From: an uncultured Cytophagales bacterium
GTDB taxonomy: Bacteria > Bacteroidota > Bacteroidia > Cytophagales > Thermonemataceae
NCBI GenBank assembly: GCA_938002655.1
Contig: CALLAC010000003.1
Coordinates: 1 to 64,000, forward strand
DNA length: 64,000 nucleotides
Reading direction: 5' to 3'
The position numbers and the translations under genes were made by a program. The notes beneath the pieces are model-generated. The model was not told the DNA's origin and searched no databases. It worked only from the letters and a program-made list of their open reading frames with translations. Below, piece after piece: positions 28,649-37,239 of this stretch. Each line of letters begins with the position of its first letter. The first letter of the stretch is position 1.

Positions 28649-30584
28649 ATCTCTGAAAATAAGAGCTTTGCATTTTTTTATTATAGGCATAGTCTTGCTT
28701 TGGGTTGGGCTTGAGCCAACATCTGCTCAAGATACACTCAAAATTCAAGCCGCATCAAGTAGTTGGAAAGAAATATCAACACAAAAAAGAGGAAAGGTAG
28801 TAATCTTATGGACACGTTTAGAGCCTTTCATTTACAAAGAAATCAAAGGCAAAGACACCCTTATTAGTGGTATTGAAGCCGACTTGCTCAAAGAATTCTT
28901 TAAACTCATAAACAAAGAGTATCAAGTGAAAATTGATTTGGTCTGGCAAGAAGTATCTAACTTTAATGAGGTACTTACAACTATCAGTCAAAAAAAAGAA
29001 GGTTGTTACATAGGGGCGGCGGCTTTTTCCATTACATCAGAACGCAGAAAAAATGTAGATTTTTTCTTGAATTACTTGCCTGACATCGCCGTCATGATTT
29101 GCAATGAAGCAGTACCTCTTTATCTGGATACCAACGACTTTTACAAAGATGCTCACAAATATATTGCTTACACAGCTATAGGTAGTACCTACGAAAAAGA
29201 CTTGTTGAACTTACAGAGTAAAATCAAAAAATTTTACCCCGAAACACCGCTTTTTGAAATCAGATATGCCCAAGAAACAGAAAACCTAATAGACCTTATC
29301 AGCAACAATAGTAAAGCTTTTGGCTACATAGATTTGCCTATTTACTTGCAATATTATCAGATGAAGTATCGCATCAAAAGGCAGTTTTTGTTCAAAAGTA
29401 TTCGTGAGGGTAATGCCTTGATGCTGCCGAAAAATCACGATTGGCATGAACCCATCCAAAAAATTATAAGTTCTGCTCAATTTACTGTAATCAAAAACAA
29501 AGTTTTACAGAAATACTTAGGACAAAAGAATTTGGAAATGGTTTACGATATCTATGGAGGCAGAGGTGAACAAAGTATTATTCAAAGAGAAAAAGCTATT
29601 CAAGACCAACTCTTGCTCGAAAAACAACTTGAAAACGAAAAACAGCAAAGACTTTGGCTTACTTCTATCGTTATTGCTATTTCTATCATATTTGTCATTT
29701 TGATAGCCTTGGGCATTTATTACTACCGATACTATATCAGAGAGCGAGATAATCAGATTTTACGTATAAAAAATGAAGAAATTGAGCAGAAAAAGGCGGA
29801 AATTGAGGCTCAAAGAGATGAAATTGAAGAGAAAAACAAGAAAATCAGTCAGGCTCTATGGCAAATTCAGAAGCAGAAAAAACAATTAGAAGAACTAAAC
29901 GAAAGTAAAGATAAGTTTTTTTCAATCATTGCTCACGACTTGCGTAGCCCTATCAATTCGCTTTTGGGCTTTACAAATTTACTTTCGAATTATGCCGATG
30001 CAATGACCAAAGAAGAAGTCAAAAAAATTTCTAATGACCTTAATCTTTCCCTGAAAAATGTTTTACAACTTATAGAAGACTTGCTCACTTGGGCAAGGAG
30101 CCAAATGGGGCGTGTAGAATTTAATCCCAAAGTGATTGTACTCAATGAAATAATACGCGAAGAGCTAGAACTTTCTGCAATTCTTTTTGAAAAAAAGGAA
30201 ATTTCATTGAAATACGAAATACAGCCTTTATTAATGATCTATGCAGACCCCAATCACGTAAAGTTTATTTTAAGAAATCTACTCACCAATGCCTTAAAAT
30301 TTACAAATAAAAAAGGAAATGTTTGGGTAAGAGCCTACGAGCAAAATAACAAAATTTGGGTAGAAGTAGAAGATAATGGCTTGGGTATGCCCGATAGCCT
30401 GAAAGAAAAACTTTTCCAAATTGGTAGTGTAAAAAGCTCTAAGGGCACAGATAACGAACAAGGTACAGGACTCGGACTGCTTTTGTGTAAAGAGTTTGTC
30501 CGAAAAAATAATGGCGAAATTTGGGTAGAAAGCGAAGAAGGCAAGGGTAGCAAATTTATTTTTACCCTAAATAAATCAGAATAA
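28617..30584 (+). CDS. Sensor histidine kinase with periplasmic binding domain
   Basis: A 655-residue membrane kinase. Residues 15-38 form a signal or anchor; residues 55-300 form a solute-binding domain of the SBP_bac_3 type (amino-acid-binding class: EPFIYKEIKGK, GIEADLLKEFFK, AAAFSITSERRKNVDF). A membrane segment at 347-370 is followed by a coiled coil to about 432, then HisKA with H440 (FFSIIAHDLRSPINSLLGF) and HATPase boxes NLLTNALKFTN, EDNGLGMPD and GTGLGLLLCKEF. No receiver domain or response regulator is adjacent. Its first 32 bp lie within sdaAA, suggesting an amino-acid signal, which is inference. Confidence 0.93.
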   Translation: MWKFYLTKLNKSLKIRALHFFIIGIVLLWVGLEPTSAQDTLKIQAASSSWKEISTQKRGKVVILWTRLEPFIYKEIKGKDTLISGIEADLLKEFFKLINKEYQVKIDLVWQEVSNFNEVLTTISQKKEGCYIGAAAFSITSERRKNVDFFLNYLPDIAVMICNEAVPLYLDTNDFYKDAHKYIAYTAIGSTYEKDLLNLQSKIKKFYPETPLFEIRYAQETENLIDLISNNSKAFGYIDLPIYLQYYQMKYRIKRQFLFKSIREGNALMLPKNHDWHEPIQKIISSAQFTVIKNKVLQKYLGQKNLEMVYDIYGGRGEQSIIQREKAIQDQLLLEKQLENEKQQRLWLTSIVIAISIIFVILIALGIYYYRYYIRERDNQILRIKNEEIEQKKAEIEAQRDEIEEKNKKISQALWQIQKQKKQLEELNESKDKFFSIIAHDLRSPINSLLGFTNLLSNYADAMTKEEVKKISNDLNLSLKNVLQLIEDLLTWARSQMGRVEFNPKVIVLNEIIREELELSAILFEKKEISLKYEIQPLLMIYADPNHVKFILRNLLTNALKFTNKKGNVWVRAYEQNNKIWVEVEDNGLGMPDSLKEKLFQIGSVKSSKGTDNEQGTGLGLLLCKEFVRKNNGEIWVESEEGKGSKFIFTLNKSE

Positions 30585-30644
30585 CAAAATTTATCCCAAA
30601 TTTGCCCTCCAAAAACTTTCAAACCCTCAAATCTGCTTTGTAGA

Positions 30645-31547
30645 ATGTTTTTTTTAGTAGCTCTGGCTCTTTCAGCAAGCCTTTTTCTTATTTTTAGGAG
30701 TTTTCAGAAGTTTCGCATTCATACTTTTCAGGCAATTGTTTTCAATTATTGGACTTGTGTCATAACTGCATTTGTGTATTTGGGTAATTTTTCGGCATTA
30801 CAACACATAGCCTGGGAAAATTTATGGGTAAAAGTTCCTTTGGGTTTGGGTTTGCTTTTTATTAGTACGTTTTATCTGATGGGGTATGTAGCTCAAAATA
30901 TCAGTGTAGCGGCTTCTTCGGTGGCTTCTAAAATTTCTCTGATTATTCCTGTAATAGTGAATTTGTTTTTTTTCAAACACGAACAAACTTTTGATTGGCT
31001 CAATTATGTAGGTTTGGTTTTGGTATTTTTGGCAATATTTCTGACGTCCTACCGCTCAAAGAGTGTTCAGAATAACGGAAGAAATACTAATTTTTTGAAA
31101 AGTTTTATGCTGATTGTGGCAATTTTTTTGATGAGCGGAGCAATTGATACGAGCATCAATTGGATAAGTAGTATTTCAGCAACCGATAAGACCTCGCAAG
31201 CCTTATTTTCTATGCTGATTTTCGCCGTTGCGGGTGTGGTGGGTATACTGATTTTAGTTAGGCAAGTGCTTGCTAAACAAACCAAAATTACCTTACCTAA
31301 TATACTTGCAGGTGTGATTTTGGGAGTAGTCAATTACTTTTCTGTGATTTTTATGATGATTTCTTTGCAAAAAGAGTTTGCAGGTAATGGAGCTTTTTTC
31401 TTCCCACTTTTCAATATTGGAATTATTGTGCTTTCTACTTTTCTGGCAATACTACTTTTCAAAGAAAAGCTGAATACCGCCAATCGTTTGGGTATTTTGG
31501 TAGCTGTACTGGCAATTTTGGCAATGGCACATCAGCATATAAGTTGA
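30645..31547 (+). CDS. EamA/DMT-family transporter
   Basis: A 300-residue protein with about ten hydrophobic segments arranged as two halves, the pattern of the drug/metabolite transporter superfamily. The second half starts near residue 150 (FMLIVAIFLMSGAIDTSINW) and ends with the usual FKEKLNTANRLGILVAVLAILAM. The substrate cannot be told from sequence; family members export amino acids or other metabolites. It lies 60 bp after the sensor kinase on the same strand and may be co-transcribed with it and sdaAA. Confidence 0.85.
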   Translation: MFFLVALALSASLFLIFRSFQKFRIHTFQAIVFNYWTCVITAFVYLGNFSALQHIAWENLWVKVPLGLGLLFISTFYLMGYVAQNISVAASSVASKISLIIPVIVNLFFFKHEQTFDWLNYVGLVLVFLAIFLTSYRSKSVQNNGRNTNFLKSFMLIVAIFLMSGAIDTSINWISSISATDKTSQALFSMLIFAVAGVVGILILVRQVLAKQTKITLPNILAGVILGVVNYFSVIFMMISLQKEFAGNGAFFFPLFNIGIIVLSTFLAILLFKEKLNTANRLGILVAVLAILAMAHQHIS

Positions 31548-31585
31548 TTTTGGGAAGTAAGAAAGTGAAAAGCCCTGTTATACAC

Positions 31586-32737
31586 TCAATTTCCCACAGG
31601 ATAACTAAACATAAGCAGAATACTTGCTACACGCATTTTGTCATCGCCAAAGGTTGGGTTGCTACTTTCAAAAAAATCTTGATACATACGAATTTCAAAT
31701 TTTAGTGGTTTAGAAGAAGTTTTTACATATACTCCCAAACTGCCCATTAGCCCAAAACTTACAGGCGAAAGACTGATAGGACGCAAAATCTGAAAAGGAG
31801 GTGGTACATTAAATTTGTACTTGGCCGCTATTGCAACAAGAGTATTACCACCCAATTGGATAAATGGACACACTTTTTTATCTGCCAAAAACCTAAACTC
31901 TCCGTAAAGTGGTAAATTGATACCGCTGTACTTAATTTCTATAACTCCGTCATCAGAAAGGGCATTTCTATACAGATAGGTAAGGTCGGCAAGCATACTG
32001 AAATTTTTGCTATAATTTATGTTTCCATAGAAGCCTGCCACAAAGCTGGCTTGCCAATTGAATAATGCCGAGCCGTACAAAAAAGCGTTGGCATTGGTAG
32101 CAAAGCTACGATATGCATACTCTTGCAAGCCACCGCCTGCCTTCAAGCCCCAACTTAAATTATCACGTTTTTTTATTTTTTTGGGTTCATAATAACGAAA
32201 GTAAGCTACTTTTTCATCAACGCAATGATTATAGTGTGAAACCAAATCCATTAGATAATCTTGTCGGTAGAGTTTGTTTTCTGCGGGAAGATAGCGTTCT
32301 CTGTTGAAATTGGGGCAATCGGTGAAGTAAGTTTCTACGAAACTATTCAAATTATCTCGGCTTACAGCTAAATTTTTGCCATCTTTACTGATGAAAAAAT
32401 CGGGATTGCCTTCACTATCAACACCTTTGTAGAGTTTAATTTTCCCATTTACCAAAATTTCTTGCAAAAGGAGTTGCTCTTTTGTTCCGTCTTTTTCTAC
32501 GGAAAGAGAAACGTATTGATTACCTATGAAGAAAGAGCGAATTTGATTGGGTTTCAAGAGAATTTCATCTGTGCTTTCGGGAGCGAGTTTGTAGGTGAGC
32601 TGGTAGGCATTGGTACTTTTGAAAGCCTTCTTGATGTATATGCGAAGTGTATCGCCACTTGCAAGTACTAAAATATCTTGGGCAAAATTTTTCAGAGAAA
32701 AAAGCATTAGAACGCTTAGAAAAATACTTCTGTTCAT
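31586..32737 (-). CDS. Outer-membrane beta-barrel protein of unknown role
   Basis: A 383-residue exported protein with a signal peptide (residues 1-19, ending NFAQ). Residues 25-130 are a beta-rich soluble part (GDTLRIYIKKAF, FISKDGKNLAVSRDNLNSF). From about residue 190 there are amphipathic strands (WGLKAGGGLQEY, FNWQASFVAGFYGNI, LNLPLYGEFRFLADKK) ending in ILLMFSYPVGN, typical of an 8- to 10-strand porin-like barrel. The gene lies 14 bp after the nuclease gene on the same strand. No specific family is recognised. Confidence 0.75.
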   Translation of the reverse strand: MNRSIFLSVLMLFSLKNFAQDILVLASGDTLRIYIKKAFKSTNAYQLTYKLAPESTDEILLKPNQIRSFFIGNQYVSLSVEKDGTKEQLLLQEILVNGKIKLYKGVDSEGNPDFFISKDGKNLAVSRDNLNSFVETYFTDCPNFNRERYLPAENKLYRQDYLMDLVSHYNHCVDEKVAYFRYYEPKKIKKRDNLSWGLKAGGGLQEYAYRSFATNANAFLYGSALFNWQASFVAGFYGNINYSKNFSMLADLTYLYRNALSDDGVIEIKYSGINLPLYGEFRFLADKKVCPFIQLGGNTLVAIAAKYKFNVPPPFQILRPISLSPVSFGLMGSLGVYVKTSSKPLKFEIRMYQDFFESSNPTFGDDKMRVASILLMFSYPVGN

Positions 32738-32751
32738 AGCAAATTGTTTTT

Positions 32752-34167
32752 TTAGAGTTCAAAACTATCGCCTTTGTTGGGAATAATAGCCTGCGGATAG
32801 CCATTGTGAGCCAAAAAATCTTTGAAATCAATCATAGATTGCTCTTCGCCATGTATGAGAAATATTTTTTGAAGTTTTTGGCTGTCTTGGGTTTGTACAA
32901 AGTTGAGCAGGTCTTTTTGGTCGCCATGTCCGCTGAAAGTATCAATAGAGCAAATATTGGCATAAACAGGTAGCTTTTTTTCGCCTATTTCTAAGGTTTT
33001 ATCGCCGTGCAAAAGCTTGTATCCTAGTGTGCCTTCGGCGGCAAAACCCACCAAAAGAATCGTTGCATAAGGATTTTGAATGTTTGCCTTGACGTGGTGC
33101 TCTATTCTTCCTCCCTGAACCATTCCCGAAGAAGAAATGATAATGCAAGGCTCGGTATAGTTTGAAATTTGTTTGCTGGTGCGTAAATCTTCAACAAAAA
33201 TCAAGTTTTCAAAGTCAAAAAGGCTTTTATGTTTGGTGTAAAATTGCTGAGCCTCCTCGTTGAGCAGATTTAAGTAATGTTCATAGGTTTTGGTACTTTG
33301 ATGAGCCAAGGGGCTATCGGAAAAAATCTTGATAGCAGGCAAACGGTTCTGTACATTCAATTTGTGTAGAGTGTAAAGCAAAGCCTGTGTTCTACCTACA
33401 CTAAAAGCAGGAATGATAAGCCTGCCAGGGATTTCTACGCAGGTTTTTTGAATAATTTGAAAAAGTGCTTCTTCGGGGGGTAGATGCCCTTGGTGCAAGC
33501 GGTTGCCATAAGTGGTTTCGCATATGAGGTAGTCGGCTTGTGGTGGAATTTGAGGATTGGGGAGTAAAGGGTAATTTTTTCTGCCAATATCCCCTGAAAA
33601 TAAGACTTTTTTCCAAGTACCATTTTCTTTTATTTCCAAAAATACATTTGCCGCCCCAAGTAAGTGCCCTGTAGGAATAAGCGTAACGTAAATGTCTTTG
33701 GTAATGGCAAAGCGTCTGTTGAATTGTAAAGGGAAAAAGTGTTCATCAGTATCATCTACGTGTTTGGGTAAAAACCATTCAGACCTGACTGAGGGAGAAG
33801 CATACCTACTGCTTTTTTTGTGCGTTTTTTTGATTTTTTTTTGATACAGCATTGCCGAATCGTGCAGAAGCAAATACGTGAGTTTTTGTGTAGCCGAAGT
33901 AGCGATAATTTGCCCTTCAAAGCCTTCTCGTACCAAATTGGGCAAATTGCCCGAATGGTCTATATGAGCGTGTGTAAGCACTACGGCATTGATAAGCGAC
34001 GGCTCAAAAGGGAAAAGACTTTGGTAGTATGAGGTTGTATTTTCAGCAGTGTTTTTATCTTTTTCAAAATCTAGTCCGCAATCTATAAGAATTTTGTAGT
34101 CATCAATTTCAAGCAAGTACATACTGCCCGTAACTTGCCGAGTAGCCCCCCAAAAAGTAAGTTTCAT
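32752..34167 (-). CDS. Beta-CASP metallo-beta-lactamase-fold RNase
   Basis: Zinc-dependent nuclease of the CPSF-73/YSH1-like bacterial group. The metallo-beta-lactamase part has THAHIDHSGNLP (HxHxDH), GHLLGAANV and FSGDIGR. The beta-CASP part has SSSGMVQGGRIEHH and FAAEGTLGYKLL, followed by the RMMBL segment with FSGHGDQKDLL and IHGEEQSM. These residues support RNA endo- or exonuclease activity. The ATG at 34167 begins MKLTFWGATRQVTGS, the family start; an upstream in-frame ATG at 34260 would add an unlikely hydrophobic tail. Length 471 is normal. Confidence 0.93.
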   Translation of the reverse strand: MKLTFWGATRQVTGSMYLLEIDDYKILIDCGLDFEKDKNTAENTTSYYQSLFPFEPSLINAVVLTHAHIDHSGNLPNLVREGFEGQIIATSATQKLTYLLLHDSAMLYQKKIKKTHKKSSRYASPSVRSEWFLPKHVDDTDEHFFPLQFNRRFAITKDIYVTLIPTGHLLGAANVFLEIKENGTWKKVLFSGDIGRKNYPLLPNPQIPPQADYLICETTYGNRLHQGHLPPEEALFQIIQKTCVEIPGRLIIPAFSVGRTQALLYTLHKLNVQNRLPAIKIFSDSPLAHQSTKTYEHYLNLLNEEAQQFYTKHKSLFDFENLIFVEDLRTSKQISNYTEPCIIISSSGMVQGGRIEHHVKANIQNPYATILLVGFAAEGTLGYKLLHGDKTLEIGEKKLPVYANICSIDTFSGHGDQKDLLNFVQTQDSQKLQKIFLIHGEEQSMIDFKDFLAHNGYPQAIIPNKGDSFEL

Positions 34168-34307
34168 TCCTGCAAAAACAAGGTTAATCAAACAAAACCG
34201 CAAGCAAATAAAATTCACCGAATTTTGCAAAAGAAGAAAGTAAATTTTGAATTGAAACAAAGATTGCTCTGAAAAAATACGAGTACTTGCGAAAAATCTT
34301 TTCTTTT

Positions 34308-34338
34308 TTTGTCACCGAAAGTCTTTTTTGTAATTTTG
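34308..34338 (+). promoter_or_regulatory. Promoter of the panC operon
   Basis: TTTG (34308-34311), exactly 19 bp, then TAATTTTG (34331-34338). This is a full match to the Bacteroidota -33/-7 consensus and lies 19 bp before the panC ATG. Confidence 0.75.
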
Positions 34339-34357
34339 CAAAGCAACTTACAAGCTT

Positions 34358-35218
34358 ATGCTTCAATTTCAAGAGATTTTGGCTTTGCAAAATTTTCTTT
34401 GGCAAAAACGAAAAGCAGATAAAAAAATAGGTTTTGTGCCTACTATGGGGGCTTTGCACGAAGGTCATCTTTCTCTGATACGCCTTTCCAAACAAGAAAA
34501 TGATGTTACTGTGTGCAGCGTGTTTGTCAATCCTACACAATTCAATAATGCAGAAGACTTGGCAAAATACCCACGTACCATAGAAAAAGATGCCCAAATG
34601 CTTGAAAGTGTGGGCTGTGATGTGCTTTTTATCCCAGAGGTAGCTACCATGTATCCTGAAAAAACAACCTTACAATTTCATTTTGGGCATTTAGAAAGTG
34701 TAATGGAAGGGAAATTCCGTAAGGGACATTTCAACGGAGTAGCACTTGTAGTTTCCAAACTTTTTCACATTGTACAGCCTCATAGGGCATATTTTGGACA
34801 AAAAGATTTACAACAATTCGCTATTATTAGAATCCTTGTACAAGACTTGATGTTTCCTTTGGAACTAATACGTTGCCCGATAGTTAGGCAGGCAAATGGC
34901 TTGGCAATGTCTTCGCGAAATCAAAGGCTCAATTTACAAGAACAAGAAACAGCTTCGCATCTTTACAAAGCATTGCTACGGGCAAAAGCTATGCTCGAAA
35001 GCTACTCTGTGAAACAAATTCAAAAAGCAGTAAAAGAATATCTACTCAATATCAAGGGTATAACTCTGGAATACTTTGAAATTGCCGATGCCAATACCTT
35101 ACAAATCATCGAGGATTTGAACAGTTTTCAAGGTGATTTGGCCTTGTGCATTGCCGCTTATGTTTCGGGAGTACGCCTGATAGATAACCTGATTGTAGAA
35201 AATTTTGTTAAAAAGTGA
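34358..35218 (+). CDS. panC: Pantothenate synthetase
   Basis: Condenses pantoate and beta-alanine with ATP to give pantothenate, the precursor of CoA. The HIGH-like motif is PTMGALHEGHLSLIR and the KMSKS-like loop is MSSRNQRL; FGQKDLQQFAIIR and VFVNPTQFNN are further family blocks. Length 286 is normal. It has a strong promoter and heads a four-gene plus-strand operon; its stop overlaps the GTG start of the PAP2 gene by 4 bp. panB and panD are not nearby. Confidence 0.97.
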   Translation: MLQFQEILALQNFLWQKRKADKKIGFVPTMGALHEGHLSLIRLSKQENDVTVCSVFVNPTQFNNAEDLAKYPRTIEKDAQMLESVGCDVLFIPEVATMYPEKTTLQFHFGHLESVMEGKFRKGHFNGVALVVSKLFHIVQPHRAYFGQKDLQQFAIIRILVQDLMFPLELIRCPIVRQANGLAMSSRNQRLNLQEQETASHLYKALLRAKAMLESYSVKQIQKAVKEYLLNIKGITLEYFEIADANTLQIIEDLNSFQGDLALCIAAYVSGVRLIDNLIVENFVKK

Positions 35219-35775
35219 ATATCCTACAAACCATAGATACTTGGGATAAAAGCGTAGTAGCTTGGGTAAATGCTCATCATACAGATTGGTTAGATAGCCT
35301 TATGGTATTTGCAAGTAAAACCAACGTATGGATACCTTTTTACGTTATCTTGCTGATTTTGCTTGTTCGTATTCACAAACAAAAAAGTGTTTTTTTCGTT
35401 TTAGGAATAACCCTTGTAATCACTTTGGCAGACCAAACGACTTCCTCTTTGATGAAGCCTTTCTTCGAGCGTTTACGACCTTGCCACTGGCAAGGCTGGC
35501 AAGTATCCTTGCATTTGCCTGATGGTTGTGGTGGAAAGTTCGGATTTGCTTCCTCTCACGCCGCCAATGCGTTTGGCTTGGCAGTGTTTTGGTGGCTTTG
35601 GCTCAAAAAAAATTATCGAATGGCTTGGCTTTTATTTGTATGGGCAGGGGTAGTTTCGTTTAGCAGAGTGTATTTAGCCGCTCATTATCCTACTGATGTT
35701 TTGGTAGGGGCTATTTTGGGGGCTTTTTTTGCTTGGGCAGTTTTTAAATTTCCCGAAAAAATTCTGAAAGTTTAG
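35215..35775 (+). CDS. PAP2-family membrane phosphatase
   Basis: A 186-residue integral membrane phosphatase. The three signature motifs are present: KPFFERLRP, SSHAANAFG (a variant of PSGH), and SRVYLAAHYPTD. Substrates of the family include undecaprenyl diphosphate, phosphatidylglycerol phosphate and lipid A phosphates. The start is GTG at 35215, overlapping the panC stop as GTGA, so translation is probably coupled. uppP at 11.8 kb provides an unrelated enzyme with possibly overlapping substrate. Confidence 0.92.
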   Translation: MNILQTIDTWDKSVVAWVNAHHTDWLDSLMVFASKTNVWIPFYVILLILLVRIHKQKSVFFVLGITLVITLADQTTSSLMKPFFERLRPCHWQGWQVSLHLPDGCGGKFGFASSHAANAFGLAVFWWLWLKKNYRMAWLLFVWAGVVSFSRVYLAAHYPTDVLVGAILGAFFAWAVFKFPEKILKV

Positions 35776-35779
35776 TTGT

Positions 35780-36241
35780 ATGCAAGAAAATAACGATTTT
35801 ATCAATCCTATTGATAAAGACAAAACCGCAGAAAATCCACATTCGCTTCCTTATGCACACACACGCGGCGGAGTAGTAATAAAGCCCGAAGACATGGGCA
35901 AAACCAAAGGAAAAGCTCTTTCGGCAATGCACCAACAAACCGAAAAGCAAATGGGCTTTTTATACGAGCAAATGCAACTTTTGGTAGAGCAAGCCAAACG
36001 TGTGCAAGAACGCAAAGCGATTTCTGAGAAAATTTACAACGCATACATAGGTTTTGAGCCTATTATTGGGCACGAATATTATCTTTATCAAAAAACGGAT
36101 GGTTCTTATTTGCTTTCTATGGTTTCTCCCGAAGAGTGGGGGGCTAAAATGCCTTATGAAAAATACTCTGCCAAAGTAACACTGCTTGCCGACCACACCT
36201 GGGACGTACTAGAAAATAAAGAATACATTGAGTATGAGTAA
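35780..36241 (+). CDS. DUF2452 protein
   Basis: A 153-residue cytoplasmic protein of unknown function. The N-terminus DFINPIDKDKTAENPHSLPYAHTRGGVVIKP and the region GHEYYLYQKTDGSYLLSMVSPEEWG correspond to family DUF2452, which is widespread in Bacteroidota and also occurs in eukaryotes. The middle (residues 45-85) is helical and rich in Gln/Glu/Lys. It is the third gene of the panC operon, 4 bp after the PAP2 gene and 21 bp before dapF. Confidence 0.85.
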   Translation: MQENNDFINPIDKDKTAENPHSLPYAHTRGGVVIKPEDMGKTKGKALSAMHQQTEKQMGFLYEQMQLLVEQAKRVQERKAISEKIYNAYIGFEPIIGHEYYLYQKTDGSYLLSMVSPEEWGAKMPYEKYSAKVTLLADHTWDVLENKEYIEYE

Positions 36242-36262
36242 ATTTGGATATTCAAAAAACTT

Positions 36263-37045
36263 ATGAAAATTTTTTTCGAAAAGTACCAAGGTACAGGTAA
36301 CGACTTCGTAATGATTGATAACCGAAGTCTTTTTTTTCCGAAAGAAACAGATTTGATTGCTCATCTGTGTCATCGCAGGTTTGGTATAGGTGCCGATGGG
36401 CTTATCTTAATTGAGCATGAAACCTCTGTTCCTGCCGATTTCCGAATGGTATATTACAACGCCAACGGAAAAGAAGGCTCAATGTGTGGCAATGGAGGCA
36501 GATGTGCCGTGGCTTTTGCCAAAAGCTTAGGACTTTTTGAAAAGGAAACTCAATTTCTGGCATCAGATGGCTTTCATGAGGCTTTTTTCAAAGAAAAACT
36601 CGTATACTTGAAAATGAAAGATGTAAACGAAATTGAAAAAAATCCGAAAGGATACTATTTTTTAGATACAGGTTCACCACATTATGTGGAGTTTGTCCAG
36701 AATTTAGAAAAAATGAATGTTTTTGAGAAAGGAAAAGCCATTCGCTACAATGAGCGTTTTTGCGAAAAAGGAACTAATGTAAATTTTGTAAAAATTTTAG
36801 GCGAAAATCTCTTGCAGGTAAGAACTTACGAAAGAGGCGTAGAAGACGAAACCTATTCTTGTGGAACAGGCGTTACAGCATCGGCATTAGTTTATGCAAT
36901 GCGAAAGCAAGATGTACAAAAAGTTCAAATCAAAACTTTAGGTGGAGATCTGTGGGTGAGTTTCCAACGAAAAAATGGAATTTTTTATAATATTTTCTTA
37001 GCAGGCAGAGCCGAAAAAGTCTTTGAAGGGCAAATAGAAGTGTAA
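36263..37045 (+). CDS. dapF: Diaminopimelate epimerase
   Basis: Converts LL- to meso-diaminopimelate for lysine and peptidoglycan synthesis, without a cofactor. The two catalytic cysteines sit in NGGRCAVAFA (about residue 75) and SCGTGVTASA (about 204). FEKYQGTGNDFVMIDNR is the usual start and GADGLILIE follows. Length 260 is normal. It ends the panC operon and is followed by an intrinsic terminator. Confidence 0.97.
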   Translation: MKIFFEKYQGTGNDFVMIDNRSLFFPKETDLIAHLCHRRFGIGADGLILIEHETSVPADFRMVYYNANGKEGSMCGNGGRCAVAFAKSLGLFEKETQFLASDGFHEAFFKEKLVYLKMKDVNEIEKNPKGYYFLDTGSPHYVEFVQNLEKMNVFEKGKAIRYNERFCEKGTNVNFVKILGENLLQVRTYERGVEDETYSCGTGVTASALVYAMRKQDVQKVQIKTLGGDLWVSFQRKNGIFYNIFLAGRAEKVFEGQIEV

Positions 37046-37063
37046 ACACCAAAAAATAAAAAA

Positions 37064-37090
37064 GGGCAACAAAAATTGTTGCCCCTTTTC
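37064..37090 (+). terminator. Intrinsic terminator after dapF
   Basis: A 9-bp perfect stem GGGCAACAA/TTGTTGCCC (37064-37072 with 37076-37084) with a 3-nt loop is followed by CTTTTC. It lies 18 bp after the dapF stop. Confidence 0.8.
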
Positions 37091-37110
37091 AGTTAAACAA
37101 AAATTGAACA

Positions 37111-37182
37111 CTATGCATTTGTATTACGCTTGAAACGCTGTATTTGTTGCATTTTCGACGGAAAATTTTTTAATTTCTTCAT
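37111..37182 (-). CDS. Possible 23-residue basic peptide
   Basis: On the minus strand an ATG at 37182 opens a 23-codon frame ending in TAG at 37111 and encoding MKKLKNFPSKMQQIQRFKRN plus three residues. The peptide is strongly basic. It lies between the terminator-like hairpin of the GNAT-like gene (37204-37228) and the dapF terminator. No family is recognised. The start context is A/T-rich as in the organism's other genes. It may be a real small protein or a chance frame. Confidence 0.25.
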   Translation of the reverse strand: MKKLKNFPSKMQQIQRFKRNTNA

Positions 37183-37203
37183 AAAAAGTTTATTTGCAAA
37201 AAC

Positions 37204-37228
37204 CTATGAAGTTTTTAAAGCCTCATAG
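37204..37228 (-). terminator. Terminator after the GNAT-like gene
   Basis: On the minus strand CTATGAGG pairs with CTTCATAG (one G-U pair), and the helix can extend into AT pairs. The hairpin is followed by GTTTTTG and lies 12 bp after the gene's stop. Confidence 0.6.
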
Positions 37229-37239
37229 CATTTTAAGAG

